Notes under the pieces: generated by a model
Database searches by the model: none
The model's input: the letters and a program-made list of their open reading frames with translations, nothing else
What the model was told of the DNA's origin: nothing
Translations under genes and position numbers: made by a program
Assembly: GCA_947378965.1 (NCBI GenBank)
Contig: CANCMG010000041.1
Span: forward strand, 1-35,778
DNA from: Alcaligenaceae bacterium
Lineage (GTDB): Bacteria > Pseudomonadota > Gammaproteobacteria > Burkholderiales > Burkholderiaceae_B
DNA length: 35,778 bases
Reading direction: 5' to 3'
In this document: piece after piece, positions 8,512 to 15,091 of the stretch
Layout: each line of letters begins with the position of its first letter
Position numbering within the stretch: the first letter of the stretch is position 1

Positions 8512-8787
8512 AAAGGTTTCCGTGTTATTTGAACTTCGTTAAGTTTTGCATACTTGGTCGAATTTTTCACTTTTCTTGATCAAAAAGTAATAGCATTTGC
8601 GAGGTTTCTATTGAAAAACGCCTGCTGTATCCGCCTGTGAAGATCGCAGTCATGTTTGCAGTGCCGAGAGCTAGGTATTGGCGGCTCTTTGGCCGCTCTG
8701 GTCGCTTCACACTAGGATCGCCAACGCCGCCTGGTCTGGCAACTCCGGCGAAGATTTTTCAGCCGCAGTACGCTCAATTTGAGGCCA
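8512..8787. other. Intergenic region between antiporter and halogenase genes, no gene seen
   Basis: Both neighbours are on the minus strand, so this 276-base gap should carry the halogenase promoter (at the 8512 side) and the antiporter 3' end. A short + strand reading frame from 8637 runs into the antiporter gene, lacks a ribosome site and resembles nothing recognisable, so it is not called. No convincing -35/-10 pair or terminator was found. Confidence 0.5.
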
Positions 8788-10014
8788 TTAAGTTACCCTT
8801 TGCCGCTCAAGTCGGCACTGCACTAAGCGCGATAACGGAGTTGACATGAGCGTTGTCGCGATAGTTACCACAACGAAAATCGTGTATTGAACTGGCGAAA
8901 AGATTCCGCTACTTAGCCCGACCGAAAGGATGACGAGTTCCATCAAGCCTCGGGTGTTTAACAACAGGCCAAGCAACAGGCTTTCAGGCCGCGACAGACC
9001 AATCCATCGTCCGGCGAGCATCAACGGGATGAGTTTAGTACCGATGCACAAAACGAGAAAGGCCGCTCCCCAGCCTAACTCATTAAGCGCGAAGTCGTCA
9101 GAGGACAGCAGCTTCATGCCGGCGATGGCGAAAAACAGCGGACAAAAGAATCGATCGGTGATCCAACTCGTCGCGCGTAACCAGTTCTCACGAATATCGT
9201 TGTTGGAGGCAAAAACGCTGCCGACAAGAAACGCACCAAACACGACGTGCAAAGACGCGAGGTGAGTGAGACCCGCAGAGGTCAGCAGCGCAATCAAGAC
9301 GATTTGACTTGAGGATGCAGACCCAAACCAACGGTGAACAATGCCGTATTTGACGACCATTAGCGCTGCAAACATCGCGCCAACGAGCAGCAGGCGAGTC
9401 AGGACGAAATGGCTAGAGTCTGCGTTTTGATGGAGCGAGAGTGCCAACCCAACGAGTATCCAGCCGATCACGTCAGTCCAGCAAGCGGCCCGAAAAGCGA
9501 GGCCGCCAACCCGCGAAGTTTGCAGACCTAATTCGACGAGGATGCCGGCCAGCACGGGCACGGCACTAATGCTCATCGACACGCCGATCAGAATGACGAA
9601 GGCTGGGGTGGCGCGAAGTTCGTGCGCTGAGGCGTATTGCACCGCCAGCCAACCTCCAATCAAAAGTGACGGCAAACAGTTGCTCAGTGTGATGGCTATA
9701 ACGGCTCTAGCGTTTGAAATACCTTCAGTCGCGGCATCGCTTCTTGGTGCATGAAAGAGTGCCTTGACAACAATGAAAACCAACCCAATTGCGCCTAGGT
9801 CTTCTAGCGACCTCGCGGTTGCTGCTGCGAGAGAACTGGTTGAGTCGAAGAACAGTTTGCCCATTAGGTTTAAGGCAACGCCCACTAACAACCCCGCCAA
9901 CATGTCTCCAATCAATGGAGGTTGCCCCAACAGTCGAGCAACTCGATGCAAAATCAGCGATGCAAGAATCACCAAACCGATGGTGAGGTGAACTGAGACT
10001 TCGTGGTGGCTCAT
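8788..10014 (-). CDS. CPA2-family cation:proton antiporter (Kef/Nap-type membrane domain)
   Basis: A 408-residue integral membrane protein with roughly 11-13 hydrophobic segments and no soluble C-terminal TrkA/RCK domain. The start (HLTIGLVILASLILHRVARLLGQPPLIGDMLAG) is characteristic of CPA2 antiporters, as are the GISMSISAVPVL-like segment and LNTRGLMELVILSVG near the C-terminus. In the ion-binding segment I read CWTDVIGW, so Thr stands where many CPA2 exchangers have the first Asp of an Asp-Asp pair. It moves Na+ or K+ against H+ across the inner membrane. It sits between the halogenase and the oxygenase genes, divergent from the latter. Antiporters of this family occur in several natural-product clusters and may help with self-protection, but that role is inferred. 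Confidence 0.87.
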   Translation of the reverse strand: MSHHEVSVHLTIGLVILASLILHRVARLLGQPPLIGDMLAGLLVGVALNLMGKLFFDSTSSLAAATARSLEDLGAIGLVFIVVKALFHAPRSDAATEGISNARAVIAITLSNCLPSLLIGGWLAVQYASAHELRATPAFVILIGVSMSISAVPVLAGILVELGLQTSRVGGLAFRAACWTDVIGWILVGLALSLHQNADSSHFVLTRLLLVGAMFAALMVVKYGIVHRWFGSASSSQIVLIALLTSAGLTHLASLHVVFGAFLVGSVFASNNDIRENWLRATSWITDRFFCPLFFAIAGMKLLSSDDFALNELGWGAAFLVLCIGTKLIPLMLAGRWIGLSRPESLLLGLLLNTRGLMELVILSVGLSSGIFSPVQYTIFVVVTIATTLMSTPLSRLVQCRLERQRVT

Positions 10015-10098
10015 AGGCGGTAACCGTTAGACAGATAGGAAATAGTTCTGGATATTTTTTGACTGGCACTAGAGTTTGATCCAGCAAATGATCAAAGG

Positions 10099-10161
10099 TG
10101 AGTGTCACCACTCATAAAAAAACTTGTCACGGTTTACGAAAAAATGGATGCTAGCATTTTT
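10099..10161. promoter_or_regulatory. Two small dyads in the divergent antiporter/oxygenase promoter region
   Basis: TGAGTG-TCAC-CACTCA (10099-10114) is a perfect 6-bp dyad. Further right, AAAAATG (10140-10146) can pair with CATTTTT (10155-10161), and inside it ATGCTAGCAT (10148-10157) is a perfect 10-base palindrome. They lie in the 228-base gap between divergent genes, where operators would be expected. No regulator gene is nearby. Confidence 0.35.
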
Positions 10162-10242
10162 CTTGTTTACCAGATTCTCATGAGCTGGTTTCTGTTGCAC
10201 GCCTGATAGAAAGTGTTAGACTAAAAAAAATACACCTTTAAA

Positions 10243-11031
10243 ATGCATCAATGCGTGAAAAAGATTCTTACAGATTCTTACGATAAAGGTAAAGGCAAAT
10301 CATCTAAGCGCCGATCAACCCTTGAAGAGATTGCACACAGAATGATGACCAACGATCAGAAAAAAAACAAGAACTTGTTCAGGGCCGTCGATACCCAAAT
10401 CACGAACAAGTGGTGTTTGTCGCCAATTTGGCTGGTTGAAACAAATCTTGATTCTGCTTTTAATCGACAATTATTTGAAGAGGTTTTCAAATTTTATAAA
10501 GACATTGATCAAGGCCTTTCAACAAAGTCTGATTTGATTCACTACGATTCCCCTACGTTTAATCGTTTACAAGAGGTCATCTTGTCTTCGGTGGGTGAGG
10601 CCGTTGCAGATTTCGAAAACATGAGTCCTCCGGCTTCAGCAAGTGATCTTCCCTTCGAGATGTGCTCGGCTTGGATCACGATCATGCCACCTGGTGAACA
10701 CTATGTGATGCACACGCATCCTAATGCCATACTCACTGGGACATACTACATTTCTACCCCTCTCAATAGTGGCGATATTGCTTTCATTGATACGCAAGAG
10801 ATGGCGCTTGATCCTATTGCAGGGACTGCCAAACTTATTCGCATCCCACCAAAAGAGAGCAACTTAGTTTTTTTCCCGGCTTACCTGTTGCACGAAGTAC
10901 AAACGAACAACTCAAACGAAGTACGTATTTCAATCACCTTTGATTTGAAATTGAAAGATACCAATATCAAAGTGACCGATAAGAATGTTGCACGAACGGT
11001 CGTCGACAACTACGAACGCTTTCTAGCCTGA
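10243..11031 (+). CDS. 2OG-Fe(II) oxygenase-family protein (TIGR02466/PF13759-like)
   Basis: A 262-residue cytosolic protein. The C-terminal half carries the pattern of the putative 2OG-Fe(II) oxygenase group: PPGEHYVMHTHPN (His157, His159), LTGTYYIS, then VFFPAYLLHEV with His217 as the distal iron ligand and RISITFDL with Arg228 as a likely 2-oxoglutarate contact. Such enzymes hydroxylate unactivated carbons. The N-terminal 50 residues are lysine-rich and low in conservation clues. ATGs at 10342 and 10345 are possible later starts, and no good ribosome site favours any of them. It is divergent from the antiporter gene and convergent with a second oxygenase-like gene. A tailoring role, such as beta-hydroxylation of an amino acid or the acyl chain, is plausible but inferred. 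Confidence 0.72.
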   Translation: MHQCVKKILTDSYDKGKGKSSKRRSTLEEIAHRMMTNDQKKNKNLFRAVDTQITNKWCLSPIWLVETNLDSAFNRQLFEEVFKFYKDIDQGLSTKSDLIHYDSPTFNRLQEVILSSVGEAVADFENMSPPASASDLPFEMCSAWITIMPPGEHYVMHTHPNAILTGTYYISTPLNSGDIAFIDTQEMALDPIAGTAKLIRIPPKESNLVFFPAYLLHEVQTNNSNEVRISITFDLKLKDTNIKVTDKNVARTVVDNYERFLA

Positions 11032-11037
11032 GCACTT

Positions 11038-11064
11038 TAGGTGTTCTTTGTGACAGAGCACCTA
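11038..11064. terminator. Hairpin between two convergent oxygenase-like genes
   Basis: TAGGTGTTCT (11038-11047) pairs with AGAGCACCTA (11055-11064) over 10 bp with one G-U pair and a 7-base loop. It lies exactly between the stops of the convergent genes, so it could serve both strands. There is no clear T-run on either side. Confidence 0.5.
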
Positions 11065-11068
11065 GCAG

Positions 11069-11863
11069 TTAGTTATACAGATACCAAGAACCATCGCACT
11101 TAACACCGTGGCCCTGCAAGGTAATCCTTCTATCATCGATACGTAGCTGATGTCTGCCAGCAACGCGATGAACCACATGACCCGTGAAATAGGTTAAGTG
11201 ACCCGTTAGATAAGGGACAAACTCATAGTCTGTAATGAGCTTGGCGTGCTCACTTGCTGGCATCGCATTGAAAGTGTTCCCAGCCTTGGTATCCCCAGGA
11301 TTTTTCCAAACATCCAAGCCTGAGCCCGACTGCGGTAGTTGAAGCGATAGCGTAAACGTTAAGGCATTATTAAAATCGGCATTTTGAAACCGCTGCCAAA
11401 AAGAAGTGTGCGGCATGTAGGGCGCATCAATATGAAAGGCAGACCACCCGTCTAATTTCTCTAATTGCTCAGCCACAGCTTGAGGTAAAAGTTTTTGTTG
11501 CGGGCTCGGGCCAAGTATTTGAAATCCAGGTAGTCCCATATGTTCGCTTGCATACAAAGCTTTGGCACCTAATGCAGACTCTAGGCTGCTGCGAACACCT
11601 TCGTACATGTCTTTAAAGTTGCTTGCCAGTATCGGATTCAGCGAAGCACGTATGCTGTGATACTTGTCATAGATATCATGTCTATCGGGTGAAACTAGCC
11701 CGTTTTTATCAAAGAACTCTCGTGCACTGAAGGCCCCAACTGTGTAGAAAAAATCGTTATTAGGACAAACCCAATGCTGATCAAGCGACAGAATCGTGTC
11801 GGTGGCCTGCTTGCAGGCTTGAGGACTTAAAATGGCCAGCGAAGTTACGGCGTCACGGTACAT
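11069..11863 (-). CDS. Second 2OG-Fe(II) dioxygenase-like protein, different subfamily
   Basis: A 264-residue soluble protein, not confidently placed in a named family. It has a canonical iron-binding pattern: FHIDAPY with His144 and Asp146, and about 85 residues later GHVVHRVAG (His229, His232) followed by RIDDRRITLQGHG (Arg241, Arg246), the usual place of the distal histidine and the arginine that holds 2-oxoglutarate. Between them TFTLSLQLP and SGLDVWKNPGD resemble the jelly-roll strands of such enzymes. It shows no similarity by eye to the oxygenase at 10243, so the two are not a duplicate. It is convergent with that gene, 37 bases between stops. A hydroxylation or related oxidative tailoring step is inferred. 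It could also be a fold relative without activity. Confidence 0.6.
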   Translation of the reverse strand: MYRDAVTSLAILSPQACKQATDTILSLDQHWVCPNNDFFYTVGAFSAREFFDKNGLVSPDRHDIYDKYHSIRASLNPILASNFKDMYEGVRSSLESALGAKALYASEHMGLPGFQILGPSPQQKLLPQAVAEQLEKLDGWSAFHIDAPYMPHTSFWQRFQNADFNNALTFTLSLQLPQSGSGLDVWKNPGDTKAGNTFNAMPASEHAKLITDYEFVPYLTGHLTYFTGHVVHRVAGRHQLRIDDRRITLQGHGVKCDGSWYLYN

Positions 11864-11980
11864 TGAAAGAAGTCCTCAAAGAGAAATTTATACGTCAAAT
11901 CGTACTATAGAATAGCCCTTGTCACGGTGTGGCGTTGGTGGTGACAGACTATCTCATGGCATGGCCGTGTTTCATGACAG

Positions 11981-12020
11981 CTTTTGCGAGAGTTGAAGTG
12001 TCTTTGCGAGAGTTGAAGTG
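11981..12020. repeat. Two tandem 20-bp repeats upstream of the Gfo/Idh/MocA gene
   Basis: Units 11981-12000 and 12001-12020 are identical except for the first two bases, with core TTTGCGAGAGTTGAAGTG. They lie in the 259-base gap between two divergent genes. The GAGTTGA part recalls the 20-bp array at 1221-1300. Confidence 0.88.
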
Positions 12021-12122
12021 TCTATTAGCAGGCCGCGCGACGTTTGTAGGTAACGTCTTGCTTAAAAATGACGATATAAAAAGATACGCCTCGCCTTGAA
12101 AACAGCTAACAGGATCTGACAC

Positions 12123-13100
12123 ATGTCCAGTCGAATCAGAGTCGGTGCATTGGGTAACGCCAGAATCTTGAAAAGATTCATAGTCGATCACGCGGTCAAT
12201 CCACTCATCGATTTTCAAATGATTGCGACGCGTTCTGCAATCGCTGCCGAAAAAGCGCGTCAGACGTATCCAACAAAAATGATTACCCAGCGCTATGAAG
12301 ACGCGCTGGCTTCGAAGGATTTAGAGGCCATTTATATCTGTTTGCCGAGTGGTTTGCATTTTATGTGGGCTGAAAAAGCGTTAGAAGCGGGCAAAAGCGT
12401 TCTGATTGAGAAGCCAGCCGTTCTTAAGGCTGAAGACGCACAGGCTTTAGCGGCACTCGCACAATCTCGTCAATTAATTGTGATGGAAGCGTGGTGGTAT
12501 CGCTTTCACCCACTCGTACAAAAAATTCGAGCATTGATCGCTTCTGAGAGCTTAGGAAAAATTCGGTTCATCACCTCAAATTTTTCGTATGTGAATTCTG
12601 ATTTATCAGACTCTCGTTGGAAGGCCGATTTAGGCGGTGGTGCGCTAAATGATCTGTTCTGTTATCACGTAGATTTTCTGAATCACGTGATGGGAATCAA
12701 GAATGAACACATTGAATTGATTCAGGCCTTTAGTCAACTACGTGAAGATGTAGACGCGAGCATTTCAGCTGAGCTCGTCACGAATACTGGCGTGGTCTGT
12801 CAGTTTGTGTCGGCGATCAATCGCCACTCGATGTGTAAAACTTTTATTGTTGGCGAAAAAGGATCGTTAGAGATCCCTCACCTGAGGATATTGCCTGAAA
12901 TGGGTGCCTCAATGTTTATGCGTCATGACTCGTCGGGTACGACTACTCATTCTTTTGACGCGACAGATGCTTATTTGCTGATGTTGGATGCCTTTGCTGA
13001 CGCGGTCATTCACAAACGTCCGCCCGATGTGGGTGCGGACGATATGATTGAAAACACCAAGCTATTGACACGTATTAGATTGGCGAGTCAAGAGGCTTAG
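12123..13100 (+). CDS. Gfo/Idh/MocA-family NAD(P)-dependent oxidoreductase
   Basis: A 325-residue cytosolic oxidoreductase. The N-terminal Rossmann motif GALGNA (Gly8, Gly11, Ala13) binds the dinucleotide, EKP at 96-98 is the family signature with the catalytic lysine, and DLGGGALNDLFCYHVDF (169-185, His182) matches the conserved active-site stretch of the C-terminal domain. Members oxidise or reduce sugars, inositols and sugar nucleotides. AGGA at 12111-12114, 8 bases before the ATG, is a good ribosome site and fixes the start. It is convergent with the UGT-type glycosyltransferase gene. In that setting a role in making or modifying the transferred sugar is attractive, but the substrate cannot be read from sequence. 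Confidence 0.86.
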   Translation: MSSRIRVGALGNARILKRFIVDHAVNPLIDFQMIATRSAIAAEKARQTYPTKMITQRYEDALASKDLEAIYICLPSGLHFMWAEKALEAGKSVLIEKPAVLKAEDAQALAALAQSRQLIVMEAWWYRFHPLVQKIRALIASESLGKIRFITSNFSYVNSDLSDSRWKADLGGGALNDLFCYHVDFLNHVMGIKNEHIELIQAFSQLREDVDASISAELVTNTGVVCQFVSAINRHSMCKTFIVGEKGSLEIPHLRILPEMGASMFMRHDSSGTTTHSFDATDAYLLMLDAFADAVIHKRPPDVGADDMIENTKLLTRIRLASQEA

Positions 13101-13161
13101 TCACCCATCAGGTTTGCAAGCCAAGAGGCTGAAGCATCAGCTTGGCGAGTCAAGAACCTTG
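13080..13161. repeat. Three loose repeats spanning the convergent gene ends
   Basis: Related 20-base blocks start at 13080, 13113 and 13142. The first and third share TTGGCGAGTCAAGA exactly; the second matches the first at 16 of 20 positions. The first includes the stop region of the oxidoreductase gene, and the third lies in the end of the glycosyltransferase gene, so parts of both C-termini are encoded by repeat sequence. Confidence 0.65.
13121..13145. terminator. Bulged hairpin between convergent genes
   Basis: CCAAG (13121-13125) pairs with CTTGG (13141-13145), and inside it CTGA (13129-13132) pairs with TCAG (13137-13140), leaving a 3-base bulge and an AGCA loop. The position between the two stops suits a bidirectional terminator, but no T-run follows. 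Confidence 0.3.
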
Positions 13162-14372
13162 ACTTGTATCAAGGTTTGAACAATATTGTTAGCGATCTCG
13201 CTAGGGCCCAGACGATTTTTTATTTGCTCACCGAGGTCAGCGCAATTTTTATTGATTGCCGCTGACTCAAGTATCTCTGTGATGCCTTGGTAAAAATTTT
13301 CGCTTGTGAGCGCAGGCGCCGGTATGTTTGAACCCAGTTGAAGATTTTTGATTCTTGCGGCGTTGTCCCATTGATCGCCTAAAGAGGGGGTAACCAATTG
13401 TGGAATCCCCGCCCGCGCAGACTCAGCGAGCGTGCCGATGCCACCGTGATGCACAATCAATGAACAGCGTTGCAAGAGCGCCGGAAAATTATTGCAATGC
13501 TCTAGCCACAGGACAGATTCTGGTAAGTTTTTTGGTAAATTATTTTTATCTTTACAGATAAAAATCGCTCGCCGCTTCGCTCTTTGAATGGCATTCAATG
13601 CGTGTTCAAAATATTCTTGACAGTGTAGATTGCCGGTGCCGAATGTACAGAGAATAGGTTTGTCGGGAGAGTCTAAAAACTTTTCAAGCTCTTGAGTAAA
13701 TGCCGCAGAGTGATTCACCTCATGAAAGATAAATTCGCCCGCAATTGTATTGTTTGGCCAATGTGCTTCTTGTTTGCCAAACCACTCACTGAACAGCAGA
13801 GCATTGAATGAAGCCAGGCAAGTAAAGAGATCGCTATAAGTATGAACGAGGGGCAACCCGAGACGGGCACGAGCGCGATTGACCGGGACAATCAACGGTA
13901 GGTCAGAGTATTGCCGTTCAAGGGGATTTTCAATATGCCGCGGGTCATTTGCCTCGCCAAATACACTCGGATACAGAGCACCGCCAATGACCGTCACAGT
14001 ATTGGGACGACTCGCATGAGCAAGCCCTGCATTCGCTAATAAATTTTGATGAGCGAGGATGATGAATTTTTCATCTTGAGGATACTGACTGATGAAGGTG
14101 TCGATGTTATCGAGGTTTGGTACAAACAACGTTAAGGCAATATCCAGAAAGGTTTGATCGTTCCACAATTTATTGTTTTGTAGTACCATCAAATACTGCT
14201 CTTTGGTGCCGAGCGGATAAAAATCTAAACCAAACTGCTTAACGGTTTGTTCGAAATATGGGTTGGTAATAAACGTTGTTTGATGACCCATTTTTTTCAG
14301 CGCGATGGCGACTTGAGCAAATGGGTAAACATCACCGTATGTTCCAATGGTTGCTACGATAAAGTGTGCCAT
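13137..14372 (-). CDS. UGT/macrolide-type glycosyltransferase (GT1 family)
   Basis: A 411-residue GT-B enzyme of typical length. It starts MAHFIVATIGTYGDVYPF, the acceptor-domain start of antibiotic and sterol UGTs, and has the donor-binding signature HHGGIGT (308-314) followed by GIPQLVTPSLGDQWDNA (to about 338), where the Asp-Gln pair usually contacts the nucleotide sugar. Members transfer a nucleotide-activated hexose or deoxysugar to hydroxyls of lipids, macrolides and peptides. The PKS should leave a hydroxyl at the fatty acyl C5, which is a reasonable acceptor. It is convergent with the oxidoreductase and divergent from the mbtH-like gene across 129 bases holding a dyad and repeats, so both may be controlled together. 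The family is firm; the acceptor is inferred. Confidence 0.9.
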   Translation of the reverse strand: MAHFIVATIGTYGDVYPFAQVAIALKKMGHQTTFITNPYFEQTVKQFGLDFYPLGTKEQYLMVLQNNKLWNDQTFLDIALTLFVPNLDNIDTFISQYPQDEKFIILAHQNLLANAGLAHASRPNTVTVIGGALYPSVFGEANDPRHIENPLERQYSDLPLIVPVNRARARLGLPLVHTYSDLFTCLASFNALLFSEWFGKQEAHWPNNTIAGEFIFHEVNHSAAFTQELEKFLDSPDKPILCTFGTGNLHCQEYFEHALNAIQRAKRRAIFICKDKNNLPKNLPESVLWLEHCNNFPALLQRCSLIVHHGGIGTLAESARAGIPQLVTPSLGDQWDNAARIKNLQLGSNIPAPALTSENFYQGITEILESAAINKNCADLGEQIKNRLGPSEIANNIVQTLIQVKVLDSPS

Positions 14373-14431
14373 GTAAAACCTTGTTCGATGATGTTGATTT
14401 GATGAGGATGTTCAGTTAACTTTCTAAGAGC

Positions 14432-14452
14432 GACCAATACGTGGTGTTGGTC
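14432..14452. promoter_or_regulatory. 21-bp operator-like dyad between divergent glycosyltransferase and mbtH-like genes
   Basis: GACCAATAC (14432-14440) is followed by GTG and then GTGTTGGTC (14444-14452). The 9-base arms are inverted copies with one mismatch. It lies 59 bases from the glycosyltransferase start and 49 from the mbtH-like start, as expected for a shared operator. The cognate regulator is not in the window. Confidence 0.4.
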
Positions 14453-14490
14453 TAAGCGCTGATTAAATTTTTAAACGCTGATTAAATTTT
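14453..14490. repeat. Two tandem 19-bp AT-rich repeats just upstream of the mbtH-like gene
   Basis: Units 14453-14471 and 14472-14490 differ at one base and contain CGCTGATTAAATTTT. They directly follow the dyad at 14432-14452 and end 11 bases before the ATG, so they probably form part of the promoter or leader of this gene. Confidence 0.88.
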
Positions 14491-14501
14491 AATAGACACA
14501 T

Positions 14502-15080
14502 ATGACTAATACAAATTTTGAAGACTCCGTTCCGTTTCTTGTTGTCAGAAACCACGAAGAGCAATATTCAATTTGGCCTGTCGGTCGCGAGATCCCATTA
14601 GGTTGGGTGGATTGTGGCTTTAACGGTGATAAGCAGTCCTGTTTAAAACACATCGAAGCCGTCTGGACAGATATGCGTCCGCTCAGTCTGCGCAAACAAA
14701 TGGATACGCTGGCTAACACAGCTGCAAAAGATCCTCTTCCAGCGTCAGAGTCGTCGGGGCCCGATCTAGTCGAGCGGTTGTGCGCAGGATCGCACAAGGT
14801 GCGGGTGGTGGTTCGCCCTGAGGGCTCAGCTACGGCTTTCAAAGAGTCCCTTGAACGTGGCTTTGTTCAGATTGAGTTCACACAAACGCAGGGCGGTACG
14901 GTCCTTGGTTTTTCTGTAGACACTCAACAAAGTGACCTCTCTAAAATGTCAGATAGCAAGCAAAGCGGTGAGGTTGTGATTGTTGGTACGCTCACACTCA
15001 ACTTTCAAAAAGTCAGATGTGTCGCCACAATTGACTTACAAGACTTAACGGGCGAGGGCAAGTTAGAGTTGATTCACTAG
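14502..15080 (+). CDS. MbtH-like protein with an unrecognised C-terminal extension domain
   Basis: Residues 1-66 are a complete MbtH domain: NHEEQYSIWP, then GWVDCGF and CLKHIEAVWTDMRPLSLR, with the three invariant tryptophans Trp25, Trp35 and Trp55. MbtH proteins bind NRPS adenylation domains and are often required for their solubility and activity; the partner here is presumably the A domain of the 3131-residue synthetase or A domains outside the window. Standalone MbtH proteins are about 62-75 residues, whereas this one is 192. After a polar linker (about 67-80) come some 110 residues rich in predicted beta strands (KVRVVVRPEG, FVQIEFTQ, VVIVGTLTLNF, VRCVATIDLQDL) that I do not recognise. 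The gene is convergent with the last megasynthase gene, 11 bases between stops. The frame is open throughout with no sign of a frameshift, so the fusion appears genuine. Confidence 0.88.
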   Translation: MTNTNFEDSVPFLVVRNHEEQYSIWPVGREIPLGWVDCGFNGDKQSCLKHIEAVWTDMRPLSLRKQMDTLANTAAKDPLPASESSGPDLVERLCAGSHKVRVVVRPEGSATAFKESLERGFVQIEFTQTQGGTVLGFSVDTQQSDLSKMSDSKQSGEVVIVGTLTLNFQKVRCVATIDLQDLTGEGKLELIH

Positions 15081-15091
15081 TTTTCTCTTTG

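Noticed and set aside
8637-8849. 70-residue + strand reading frame between the halogenase and antiporter genes
   Set aside because: No ribosome site, overlap with the antiporter gene on the other strand and no recognisable composition.
10699-10725. The first oxygenase lacks a plain His-x-Asp/Glu iron motif (it reads HTHPN)
   Set aside because: As I recall it, the TIGR02466/PF13759-like group normally shows an HxHP pattern followed by a small-residue YY segment, and this protein keeps it, so it is not evidence of inactivation.
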